Assembly: GCA_944324665.1 (NCBI GenBank)
Contig: CALUXD010000001.1
Location: forward strand, 62,001 to 126,000
From: Candidatus Proelusimicrobium volucris
GTDB lineage: Bacteria > Elusimicrobiota > Elusimicrobia > Elusimicrobiales > Elusimicrobiaceae
Direction of reading: 5' to 3'
Length of the DNA: 64,000 nucleotides
A program made the translations under genes and the position numbers. The notes under the pieces were generated by a model, which saw nothing but the letters and a program-made list of their open reading frames with translations, did not search any database and was not told where the DNA came from. Position 1 is the first letter of the stretch. Each line of letters opens with the position of its first letter. Positions 24,522-31,216 of the stretch are shown here, piece by piece.

Positions 24522-24716
24522 TTACTTTAGTTTAAATCTTTCTTCCCTCTCAGTATAAAAATCCCTTGAGCGCGGGCACGGGCACGGATCAAAGTCAAAG
24601 CCAAACTCTTCGCCTATAATAGATACCCCAGCCGATTCATTATCCGCAAATAGGGGGTGTTTTGTGCGGGCATATTGCAAAGATTGCTTTATCAATTCTT
24701 TTGTTTCTTTTTTCAC
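24522..24716 (-). CDS. Small hypothetical early protein (64 aa)
   Basis: GTG start at 24716, preceded by GGAGGAG. The start overlaps the TGA of a possible 16-codon leader ORF. Lys/Glu-rich helix, then an acidic Cys/Pro stretch (FDFDPCPCPRSRDFYTER). Last gene of the original early region before the AT-rich cassette. Not recognised. The gap 24717-24817 shows only three GTTCTA repeats. Confidence 0.5.
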   Translation of the reverse strand: MKKETKELIKQSLQYARTKHPLFADNESAGVSIIGEEFGFDFDPCPCPRSRDFYTEREERFKLK

Positions 24717-24817
24717 AACTCCTCCAAAAACATAGAACAGAAGTCATACTTAACGCCGTTCATCGCCGTTTAGACGTTCTAATTTTACATTGGCGTTCTA
24801 GCTATTGTTCTAATAAA

Positions 24818-25510
24818 TTATTTTGTTAATCCGAGTTCGGCGGATTTAATTTTAAAATCTTGCCCGGAATGCAAAGTCTTAGCTTTTAAATGTTTCGTGC
24901 GGAAGTCCTCGGACAGGTTTTCGACGAATAAGTCCATAACGCCGGAAATGCGGCTGGGAATCCTGTCGTTGTTTAAAAGCAATGCCAACTCTTTAATCGA
25001 ATAATTGCACGGAATTATTAACCCCGTCTTCTTTAACCAAAGCCATTGATTTAATAACTCCGTCAAAGTATCGGTTCCGCTTTTAGATAATTCTTCGGAT
25101 CCTAAATCATCAAGGATCAGGACATCTTTCCGCAATAGTTTTTGGATAAAATCCTTAGAATTACTCTTTCTTGCCTCTATCGCCTTAGAATTAAAATCTG
25201 ATATTGGTAAGAAAAGCATATCAATAAACTTCCCTGCTGCGGCGCAGTCTTGCTTATATTTATAACCGGCGGCCCAAGCTAATCGGCTTTTCCCGTTCCC
25301 GGGGGTGCCGTAAATGAATAGATTAAATGGTTTTTTGCTGAATTTAAGAGCGGATTCAAAGGCGGCAGCATTTTTGAAATCAACGTTGTAATTTTCAAAA
25401 GTCCAATCTTTAAACTCAGGCTTATATCCCATAGCCATTAACGCCCTACGCTGCTCCTGTTCTTCTTCCTCTTTTTGAATTTTTTGCCAATCGATTTCTC
25501 TATTTTCCAT
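24818..25510 (-). CDS. DnaC-like replicative helicase loader
   Basis: 230 residues, AAA+ ATPase: Walker A YGTPGNGKSRLAW near 70, Walker B DVLILDDLGSEELS near 130, sensor region IPCNYSIKEL. Family members load DnaB-type helicase on phage origin DNA. The gene directly follows a replication-initiator-like gene (gap 3 bases), the same pair as lambda O/P or phage DnaD-DnaC. Confidence 0.86.
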   Translation of the reverse strand: MENREIDWQKIQKEEEEQEQRRALMAMGYKPEFKDWTFENYNVDFKNAAAFESALKFSKKPFNLFIYGTPGNGKSRLAWAAGYKYKQDCAAAGKFIDMLFLPISDFNSKAIEARKSNSKDFIQKLLRKDVLILDDLGSEELSKSGTDTLTELLNQWLWLKKTGLIIPCNYSIKELALLLNNDRIPSRISGVMDLFVENLSEDFRTKHLKAKTLHSGQDFKIKSAELGLTK

Positions 25511-25513
25511 ACT

Positions 25514-26218
25514 TTAAGCCTCGTATTTTTCCAAAGGGCTTGGCAAAGCGTTGCCTTTGTTAAAATGTTGAACGCGTTTAGCGTCCAAATCCGCATAATC
25601 GATAAGAAAGCGATCGTCATTCAACCATGCGGCCGCCCCCTTGGCATAGCCTCGAGCTACTTCATTACTTCGGGCGTAGTCTTTAGATTTCTCTATAATT
25701 TGATCCGGAGAGGTGCCTGTGCGCTTCACGGCGGCGATAAAAGCCGATCGGGCTTTATCTTTGTTCCCTATTCTTTGTTTGGGGAAAACCGTCCAAAATT
25801 GATCAAAAGCAATTTCTATGGCGCTTTGTTTTTCTACCGAATCGGCTTTCTTTTGTATTTCTTTTATTTCTGTTTCTGTATCTGTTTCTGTTTCTGTATG
25901 CCGTTTAGGTATGCCGTCGGCAGATAAAACGGCGGTGCCGCCGTCTGAAAGTCTGCGTTTCTCATTTGTTTTTTTAGCTCCCAAACGCCCCGCTTTTTTC
26001 TTTTGTTTAAGCGAGAAAACACTCTCATTTTTCCAGCCCATTAGCATTTCGTAAAAGGCTTCTTCCGATTCTGTTTTAGCTATATAATCGGTATAGTTTT
26101 CAAAGGCCTGTTCACAAATGCCTATAAGGGCGGAACCGATTTGCTCTGCTGTCAGTTTACGGCTTTTGGCCAGCAAATCGGCCGTGTATATCTTGATGTA
26201 AGGAATTTTCATGCTCAT
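25514..26218 (-). CDS. Phage replication initiator-like protein
   Basis: 234 residues. The N-terminal region (IPYIKIYTADLLAKSRKLTA) is like phage DnaD/DUF6291 proteins. A low-complexity linker TETETDTETE sits at about 109-119. The C-terminal domain (FDQFWTVFPKQRIGNKDKAR, IIEKSKDYARS, KGAAAWLNDDRF) is the typical C-terminal domain of phage replication proteins that contacts the helicase loader. The DNA encoding the linker is a hexamer repeat that may form part of the origin. Confidence 0.75.
   Translation of the reverse strand: MSMKIPYIKIYTADLLAKSRKLTAEQIGSALIGICEQAFENYTDYIAKTESEEAFYEMLMGWKNESVFSLKQKKKAGRLGAKKTNEKRRLSDGGTAVLSADGIPKRHTETETDTETEIKEIQKKADSVEKQSAIEIAFDQFWTVFPKQRIGNKDKARSAFIAAVKRTGTSPDQIIEKSKDYARSNEVARGYAKGAAAWLNDDRFLIDYADLDAKRVQHFNKGNALPSPLEKYEA
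25867..25896. repeat. Tandem hexamer repeats inside the replication gene
   Basis: Five adjoining TTTCTG-type units (one is TATCTG), encoding the TETETDTETE linker. Lambda-type phages carry origin iterons in the middle of the initiator gene at the same relative place, so this may be an origin element. A simple coding-repeat explanation is equally possible. Confidence 0.45.
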
Positions 26219-26604
26219 TCGCCCCTAATTCCATTGATTATATCTGCGGCTTGCTGTGCGGAGTATACTATGTAATAATCAAAACCCATAGCCTTTACCC
26301 GCGCCGCCCAAGCCGCCTGTGCGGGGCTTTGTTTACCCGCAGGGCTTACACATACGGGATTGCCTTTCTTGCCCATAGTATATTCCTTAGGCTTTTTTAC
26401 CTCAAAAAATACCGTTCTACCGCCGTTTAATAAAACCACCAAATCCGCAACGCCGGGGCAGTATCCCTCTCTTTTCAACTTAGCGAAATATGCTGCGGGA
26501 TTCTTCTGCCGGAATTTCTGCTCATTCGCCACCTTGAAAAAGGTAACCCCCAATGCACGCAAGATATTGCAGATCTGCGTTTGCACTGTATATTCGCTCG
26601 TCAT
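26215..26604 (-). CDS. VRR-NUC nuclease
   Basis: 129 residues, PD-(D/E)XK fold: GVADLVVLL carries the Asp, VFFEVKKP the Glu-x-Lys, then SPAQAAWAARVKAMGFDYYI. VRR-NUC enzymes act on branched or Holliday DNA, so this is probably a phage recombination/resolvase nuclease working with the ERF annealase. 4-bp overlaps with both neighbours. Confidence 0.85.
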   Translation of the reverse strand: MTSEYTVQTQICNILRALGVTFFKVANEQKFRQKNPAAYFAKLKREGYCPGVADLVVLLNGGRTVFFEVKKPKEYTMGKKGNPVCVSPAGKQSPAQAAWAARVKAMGFDYYIVYSAQQAADIINGIRGE

Positions 26605-27080
26605 TTTGTAACCTCTTTAACGCTAAACAATTCTCCCTGCGCCCTCTCGCTACCGGAGATAAAACGCTCGCAAAAGCCAATTATGCCGACTATATCTTTA
26701 GCTAAATAAGCGTCCATAACGGTAACGCTGTTTTCATTTCGGTAAGGCGGGATATACGGCGTGTTTAAGCATAGCGGCGCATTGGAATTTTCCAAACTCT
26801 TTACCGCGCTTATTACGATTCCGAAGTTTGCAAAATCTTCAGCGGCTGGGTTTTCCTCTTTCAAAGTGAGCCCCGTTATCGTCATACCCTCGCCATATTT
26901 TTCGTCTAAATCCAAAACCTCCAAAAGGTAAGGTTTAAACTCTTGCAAGGCGTTTAAAAATTCCGAACTTTGTTTGTCAAAGCTTTTGTACACAGTCGTT
27001 TTACTATTGGTCCGATCCGAATCGCTCGTATAGTGGATTTCGGTTTCGTTCCCTTTGATTTTCAGCTTAGTTATTTGCAT
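26601..27080 (-). CDS. Conserved-type early phage protein, unknown
   Basis: 159 residues: an N-terminal beta sheet (QITKLKIKGNETEIHYTSDS), helix, beta (MTITGLTLKEE), and a helical end. Resembles proteins of unknown function beside phage recombination genes. It overlaps the VRR-NUC gene by 4 bases, so it probably serves DNA replication or recombination. No catalytic motif. Confidence 0.55.
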   Translation of the reverse strand: MQITKLKIKGNETEIHYTSDSDRTNSKTTVYKSFDKQSSEFLNALQEFKPYLLEVLDLDEKYGEGMTITGLTLKEENPAAEDFANFGIVISAVKSLENSNAPLCLNTPYIPPYRNENSVTVMDAYLAKDIVGIIGFCERFISGSERAQGELFSVKEVTK

Positions 27081-27198
27081 ATTGAACCACCTTATAAATC
27101 TTAAATTCGCCGACTTTTACTCGGCCCATTTTGGTTGGGGTGCTTGTTTTAAAAAACGGGCTCCACCCTCTTGAATTGATTTTCTTGTTACGCTTCAT
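27067..27198 (-). CDS. Small basic early protein (43 aa)
   Basis: ATG 27198, stop 27067. It overlaps the previous small ORF by 11 bases and the next gene start by 14. Basic: MKRNKKINSRGWSPFFKTST. Short and unrecognised. Overlapping junctions on both sides support it. Confidence 0.4.
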   Translation of the reverse strand: MKRNKKINSRGWSPFFKTSTPTKMGRVKVGEFKIYKVVQYANN

Positions 27199-27295
27199 TT
27201 TTCTTTCCCGGAGTAAGAATTTGACGCAGGCACCATTCTATGGTTTGCGCCTGTTGTTTTTGATAAAAGAGTTTGGATTCTTTAGATATTTTCAT
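27188..27295 (-). CDS. Small early protein (35 aa)
   Basis: ATG 27295, preceded by AGGAGAA. Peptide MKISKESKLFYQKQQAQTIE plus 15 residues, ending GKKNEA. Overlap with the next small ORF suggests translational coupling. Unknown function. Confidence 0.4.
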   Translation of the reverse strand: MKISKESKLFYQKQQAQTIEWCLRQILTPGKKNEA

Positions 27296-27346
27296 ATATT
27301 CTCCTATACGCGGGGACGGGGAGATGATTCCGCCCCCGCGGCGACG

Positions 27347-27619
27347 TTAAAAGGGAACGCCGCTGTTTTTGGATTGTTCGGATTCTCCACTAGGCGGGAC
27401 CCTCGAATCTATTTCCGCCAAACATGCTTTGTAAGTAAGCGCGGCGATTAAGGCCAAATCGCTTTTATTAAAAAAAGAAGTTTGCTGCCATTCGCCGTTT
27501 ACGTCTTTGTAAGATTTTTGAAACGAAAAACTAAAATAAGGTTTCCCGTCCGCAGTCTGATTTGCCCATACGGCACATTCAATAGCGCCGAGTTTATAAC
27601 TTTTACAAGGTTTTGCCAT
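27347..27619 (-). CDS. ssDNA-binding-like early protein
   Basis: 90 residues. KSYKLGAIECAVWANQTADG, then FSFSFQKSYKD and TSFFNKSDLALIAALTYKAC match a widespread small OB-like phage/plasmid family. The C-terminus SGVPF resembles the acidic-PF tip by which SSB recruits partners, although the tail here is only weakly acidic. Probably coats or handles ssDNA for the neighbouring annealase. Confidence 0.6.
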   Translation of the reverse strand: MAKPCKSYKLGAIECAVWANQTADGKPYFSFSFQKSYKDVNGEWQQTSFFNKSDLALIAALTYKACLAEIDSRVPPSGESEQSKNSGVPF

Positions 27620-27628
27620 TTCTTTCTC

Positions 27629-28033
27629 CTATTTCAAAAAATAAGTTTTATCGGGTTCGGGAATATCTATACCCTGTTCCCCGCACCAGCGAAGCACTTT
27701 TTCCAAAAACTCCGCCATTTCGTCTTTGCTTGCACCGCTTTTACTGCGCGGCAGTTTTATCAACCTTCCGGCGATTTCCTCTTCCCGATAAAAGAACAAA
27801 TCGTTAAAAAAGGTGTTTAATTGCGCCAAGCTGTACTCGTTACCGTCTTCTCTAAAGAACCGCCTAACCCTCGGCAATATAACGCCGTGATAGTAGCCGA
27901 GTTGCTCCATACTCTTACTTGCTCGGCTTTTTACTTCGCAGGTAACGAATCTGCCCTTATTTACCGCTTTCATAATCGCTAAGCAAAGCGGGGCAAGTTC
28001 TTTTTGGCAGGATATGTCAAATACTATCGACAT
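27629..28033 (-). CDS. NinB-like recombination protein
   Basis: 134 residues: KSRASKSMEQLGYYHGVILP near 40, then RLIKLPRSKSGASKDEMAEF and CGEQGIDIPEPD at the end. This Ser/Gln-Tyr-Tyr start and late Met-x-Glu-Phe/IPxP pattern is typical of phage NinB/recombination-mediator-like proteins. It lies between DUF1351 and SSB-like genes in the recombination module. Family placement is moderate. Confidence 0.55.
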   Translation of the reverse strand: MSIVFDISCQKELAPLCLAIMKAVNKGRFVTCEVKSRASKSMEQLGYYHGVILPRVRRFFREDGNEYSLAQLNTFFNDLFFYREEEIAGRLIKLPRSKSGASKDEMAEFLEKVLRWCGEQGIDIPEPDKTYFLK

Positions 28034-28825
28034 TTAAACCACCTCCCGTATCTTTATCCCCAAAGAACGTGCGAAAGCTCTTAATTGCGCGAATTGGCTC
28101 GGAGTAGCGGTTATTGAACATTGGAAAATCACACTCTTTTCCGTTTGCGGGAAATCATTAAAAAGCTGAACTTCCTGCGGATTTTCCACTGCCCCCAAAG
28201 CGGCCTCTTGCTTTTCTTTTTCGGAGATTAACAAGGTTTGTTTTGCCAAAGTCTGTGTAACAGACATTGTTTCTGAATATGTGTGCAGACATTCCGTGCG
28301 AAACTCCGGTTTGATAATTTGTTCAAGCTGCCCTATATCCGCCTGCGTTTTTTCCATTTTTTCGTTCATTTCGTTTAGCGCGCGAGCAAGACGGTAAGAG
28401 GACAACAACCATTTCTCCCCGGCGATAAAACGCTCGAACGAAATAACTTCGCCCATTTTGTTGATCTTCTCGAAATGTTTTTTTAATTCCTCAGTCCGCT
28501 TTTGTAAAGAGCGTGCTTCCGATTCTTTAATCTGTTTATCTATCAGAAGTATCGGTTTATCTAAAACGGATAAAATATCTTTTATTTGCGCCTCAAACGT
28601 AGTATAAGGAACTAACCATTGCTTCTTTACCTCTTTACGCTTTTCGTCTATTTCAAGGCGCAGACGACGCAGATCGGCCCTGTCGGCCTTGGCAAAAGCT
28701 ATTTCATCTTCGCCATATATGGCGTTATCGTATTTAGCGGATATTTTCTCGCAATATCCTTTTATTTCGGCCAAATTGGCCGTAATTGGCGACAGCGGCG
28801 CCAGCGCGACTTTAAATTCCATCAT
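28034..28825 (-). CDS. DUF1351 phage protein
   Basis: 263 residues, largely coiled coil. N-terminal KGYCEKISAKYDNAIYGEDE, then a long Lys/Glu helix with LRLEIDEKRKEVKKQWLVPY, as in DUF1351. These proteins accompany phage annealases. Exact role unknown. It overlaps the ERF gene by 4 bases. Confidence 0.8.
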   Translation of the reverse strand: MMEFKVALAPLSPITANLAEIKGYCEKISAKYDNAIYGEDEIAFAKADRADLRRLRLEIDEKRKEVKKQWLVPYTTFEAQIKDILSVLDKPILLIDKQIKESEARSLQKRTEELKKHFEKINKMGEVISFERFIAGEKWLLSSYRLARALNEMNEKMEKTQADIGQLEQIIKPEFRTECLHTYSETMSVTQTLAKQTLLISEKEKQEAALGAVENPQEVQLFNDFPQTEKSVIFQCSITATPSQFAQLRAFARSLGIKIREVV

Positions 28826-29427
28826 TTTAATCCCTCCTGCTCACGTTTGTGATAATAATCCCGCAGAGCCGAGAGTTGCGCTTGAGATAGATGTTTCTTC
28901 CACTCAACGCACACGGCCTGCAATTCAATTAGACTTTTTGCTTGATCAGCTTCGTGATAAAACTCCTTAGGCAGCTGCGGAAGGCTTTCCTCCGCCGTAG
29001 TAGAATCGGCGTCATTATCTTCGCCTTTTGTGGGAATGCAAAAGACTTGGATAAAGGCATATTTATATGCGGCCGACATAGCTTTGTTTGTGGACTTATC
29101 GGCGCTGTCCATAGCCTCGCCGTAAGTGGTAATTATATGCTCGGAATTGTCTTCCGTGCATACAAGGTGGTATGAAACTTTTATTGCAGTATAAATAAGA
29201 CCGTTTCCGCTTTTAGTCGTTCGTTCCGTTTGCTTCCATTCAATGACTTCGGGCAGAATCACGATCTTATTCTTTACGAGGATTGGGCTTACGACATTGT
29301 ACATATCGTCTATCCCTCGGAAGTTATATCCCTGCTGGGCATTCCGTCTATCCTTAGATATGCCCACTTTGACCAAATCGGACATTGTATCCAAAATGGC
29401 CTTATATATCTTTTTTTCCATTTTCAT
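28822..29427 (-). CDS. ERF-family single-strand annealing protein
   Basis: 201 residues: YNFRGIDDMYNVVSPILVKN, then GNGLIYTAIKVSYHLVCTED and AMDSADKSTNKAMSAAYKYA, all hallmark ERF blocks. It promotes annealing-type homologous recombination and genome circularisation. The first large gene of the early operon. SSB-like and nuclease partners follow. Confidence 0.9.
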   Translation of the reverse strand: MKMEKKIYKAILDTMSDLVKVGISKDRRNAQQGYNFRGIDDMYNVVSPILVKNKIVILPEVIEWKQTERTTKSGNGLIYTAIKVSYHLVCTEDNSEHIITTYGEAMDSADKSTNKAMSAAYKYAFIQVFCIPTKGEDNDADSTTAEESLPQLPKEFYHEADQAKSLIELQAVCVEWKKHLSQAQLSALRDYYHKREQEGLK

Positions 29428-29493
29428 CTCCTTTATTTAATCGTGCGGGACATTACGCCGCCCCGCTCGCGTCCGTAAAGCATATTTATATCC

Positions 29494-29548
29494 GCCCGTG
29501 CCCACGGGCTCTACTTTTTAGCAATCTTGCGGGCTTTCGGCCGCCCGC
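29494..29548 (-). promoter_or_regulatory. Two GC-rich hairpins before the ERF gene
   Basis: GCGGGC-(8)-GCCCGC at 29529-29548 and GCCCGT-GCCC-ACGGGC at 29494-29509. Neither has a U-tract, so they are not terminators. They may stabilise or process the early mRNA or form a leader structure. No ORF longer than 16 codons fits 29428-29573. Confidence 0.45.
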
Positions 29549-29573
29549 CGGCCTTTCTTCGTTTAAGGAGGGT

Positions 29574-29696
29574 TTAATGAAGAAATCCAAAAACAAAACC
29601 AAACAGTATTAACCCTTTTACGGCGAAACTTAATGTCAGCGCCATAATCAAAAAATCCAATATATTTTCTAAACTATCGCTGATAGCTTTTAACAT
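29574..29696 (-). CDS. Small membrane protein (40 aa)
   Basis: ATG 29696 with a very strong AAGGAGG ribosome site 5 bases upstream. A single hydrophobic helix, ILDFLIMALTLSFAVKGLIL then FGFVFGFLH. Short but well supported by the ribosome site and by its place in an otherwise empty gap. Could be an early membrane effector such as an exclusion or host-takeover protein. Unknown. Confidence 0.52.
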   Translation of the reverse strand: MLKAISDSLENILDFLIMALTLSFAVKGLILFGFVFGFLH

Positions 29697-29774
29697 CGTA
29701 TCCCTCCTTAAAGGCCCACTTAAAAGCAAGCCTTACATTCACCGTCGCGCCAAAAGGCGCAATAAACAGGAAGC

Positions 29775-30002
29775 TTACAGCTTTTCCCATATATAATCGC
29801 CCCAGGCGTCTTCAAAGGCGCGCAGATCGCATTTTAGCGGCTTGCCTTCGGCGGCAACTTCCATAACTTCCAGCTCGCCGCCCTCTGCCGGCTCCCAAGT
29901 ATCAGGGTGCCCGCTTTTATTCTCGGCGGTCGGCGGTGTATAATACCCCGACACTTCAAGAGTCAGGCCGCCTATATCAAGCTCTATATCGTATGGCGTC
30001 AT
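29775..30002 (-). CDS. Small early phage protein, beta-rich
   Basis: 75 residues, acidic, IELDIGGLTLEVSGYYTPPT, then EPAEGGELEVMEV and a Trp-containing helix (AFEDAWGDYIWEKL). This opening resembles widespread small phage proteins of unknown function. Eight bases behind the excisionase-like gene. Confidence 0.55.
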   Translation of the reverse strand: MTPYDIELDIGGLTLEVSGYYTPPTAENKSGHPDTWEPAEGGELEVMEVAAEGKPLKCDLRAFEDAWGDYIWEKL

Positions 30003-30010
30003 ATTTCCCC

Positions 30011-30193
30011 CTAAATTACCTTTGCCGAGACTTTTAAATTTTCCATATCGGAACGCTTAAAAAAGTACTTCCTCGCTCCGGGGTAAGGCTTTACGGCCGG
30101 CACCCTGCCCAGCTTTGCCAAATAACGCAGCCATTGCGGGGTAAACCCCAGCAATTGCGCCGCTTCCTTCGTCGATAAATATTCGTTAATCAT
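30011..30193 (-). CDS. Excisionase/HTH_17-like DNA-binding protein
   Basis: 60 residues: LSTKEAAQLLGFTPQWLRYL, then GRVPAVKPYPGARKYFFKRS, a winged-helix MerR/excisionase-type domain. First gene behind the early leftward promoter and structured leader. Likely Xis or a Cro-like early regulator. Which one cannot be decided from sequence. Confidence 0.72.
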   Translation of the reverse strand: MINEYLSTKEAAQLLGFTPQWLRYLAKLGRVPAVKPYPGARKYFFKRSDMENLKVSAKVI

Positions 30194-30224
30194 TTTTAAC
30201 CTTCTTTAATTACTTTAATTTGGT

Positions 30225-30421
30225 AAAATAAAACCGTATAGGCCTTTCCTCTCTTAAGTTGGGCCTATACGGACTTAGATATAGCACGATCGGTATGTAT
30301 TACCTATCGTATTAGCCTGTTAGCGGCAGGCTAAAAATTTTAAAACTATTTGCTATTTGCTATATCTAAGCCGCACATTGCGGATTTAAGATTACCCCGC
30401 CAAAGCGGGATTGAACCTTAT
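30225..30421 (-). ncRNA. Structured early leader RNA with attenuator hairpin
   Basis: From the predicted start (~30421) leftward: hairpin CCCGC-TTTG-GCGGG (30396-30409); hairpin CCGCA-ATG-TGCGG (30371-30383); a 12-bp stem CTTAGATATAGC (30274-30285)/GCTATATCTAAG (30359-30370) enclosing TTAGCCTG/CAGGCTAA (30312-30334) and ACGATCGGTA/TACCTATCGT (30286-30310, one mismatch); finally CCGTATAGGCC/GGCCTATACGG (30234-30272) followed on this strand by TTTTATTTT, an intrinsic terminator 32 bases before the first early gene. It may be an attenuator/antitermination leader or a free ~200-nt phage RNA. Family not recognised. Confidence 0.68.
30234..30272 (-). terminator. Attenuator before the first early gene
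   Basis: 11 perfect base pairs with a 17-nt loop, U-tract TTTTATTTT (30233 to 30225 on the minus strand). All early genes lie downstream, so they need read-through or antitermination. Confidence 0.7.
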
Positions 30422-30456
30422 GTACTTATTGTAGGTAATGTTAAGTACATTGTCAA
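30420..30456 (-). promoter_or_regulatory. Early leftward promoter with overlapping dyad operator
   Basis: TTGACA (30451-30456), 17-bp spacer, TACAAT (30428-30433) on the minus strand. A perfect 9-bp dyad ATGTACTTA (30420-30428)/TAAGTACAT (30442-30450), centre 13 bp, covers the spacer and the downstream edge of the -10. This is the expected operator of the divergent CI/LexA-like repressor. ATTTGC motifs flank it at about 30347-30360 (twice) and 30463-30486 (three times). Confidence 0.8.
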
Positions 30457-30500
30457 GGGGTGATTTGCATTTGCCCTAATTTGCGACGAGGAAAAGGTTT

Positions 30501-31157
30501 ATGGATAAAAAAGAAGAACTTTTAAAAAAATGGAATAATGGCGTTTTAAGGGGCGCTCAATTACATTTAGCCAAAGAGTTAAACATCTCACATGTTTCAG
30601 TTACAAGGTGGTTTAAAGGAACACAAAAGCCATCAGAAATTTATATTAAAGAAATGTCCAAACTATTTAAAAAGTCAGAAAGTGAACTTAGAGAAATCTT
30701 TAATATAAACGAGAAGACTCAAAACAATATTGTAGAGGGCAAAATAGAGCTTACATATATACCAGTTCGCGGGCTATCGTCGGCCAGCGGCGGGAAATTT
30801 ATCCTCGAGGAAACCGAAACCTTTTTACCTTTCAAAAAAAGCGGCCCAAATCAATTTGCTATCAAAATTGTAGGCGATTGTATGGTAGATCCCGACGATC
30901 CGCGCAATAGCATATATGACGGCGACTATGTCATAGTTGATCCCGATGTGGAGGCCCGCAACGGCGATGTAATCGTCGCGCGATTAGACGGCGAATACAG
31001 CACCGTCAAACGTATGTACCGCCATGGCGAGGAAGTCCGCCTTGTTCCCGATAATCCCGAATATGCCCCGATAATTCGCACCGCCGCCACCTTTATCGTC
31101 GGCAAGGTTATAGACGTATACCGCCCTGTTCGCGCCAAGAAAGAAAGAAACAACTAG
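30501..31157 (+). CDS. Prophage repressor, LexA/CI-like with S24 peptidase domain
   Basis: 218 residues. HTH at about 18-50 (LHLAKELNISHVSVTRWFKG). The C-terminal S24 fold begins at IPVRGLSSASGG; IKIVGDCMVDPDDPRNS carries the nucleophile position, and Lys in YSTVKRMYRHGE is the general base. The usual GDSM reads GDCM, so Ser is replaced by Cys. The scissile Ala-Gly or Cys-Gly is not obvious: SASGG offers Ser-Gly. It represses the divergent early promoter and opens a rightward lysogenic transcript. GAGGAAAAGG ribosome site. Confidence 0.88.
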   Translation: MDKKEELLKKWNNGVLRGAQLHLAKELNISHVSVTRWFKGTQKPSEIYIKEMSKLFKKSESELREIFNINEKTQNNIVEGKIELTYIPVRGLSSASGGKFILEETETFLPFKKSGPNQFAIKIVGDCMVDPDDPRNSIYDGDYVIVDPDVEARNGDVIVARLDGEYSTVKRMYRHGEEVRLVPDNPEYAPIIRTAATFIVGKVIDVYRPVRAKKERNN

Positions 31158-31216
31158 GATTAAATAATATAATATTAGTAATACAAAATAATTATAATCA
31201 AATATGGAGGTTTAAA

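Noticed and set aside
24713-24763. 16-codon minus-strand ORF before the 64-residue early protein
   Set aside because: Its stop overlaps the GTG of the next gene and it could be a leader peptide, but without a ribosome site of its own I cannot support it as a gene.
29564-29612. Plus-strand AAGGAGG followed by a short ATG ORF (MKKSKNKTKQY)
   Set aside because: Only 11 codons, antisense to the 40-residue membrane protein. A chance ribosome-site look-alike in a purine-rich stretch.
30234-30410. Reading the structured early leader as a tRNA or a known riboswitch
   Set aside because: Helix lengths and loops do not fit a cloverleaf tRNA, and no conserved riboswitch core that I know is visible.
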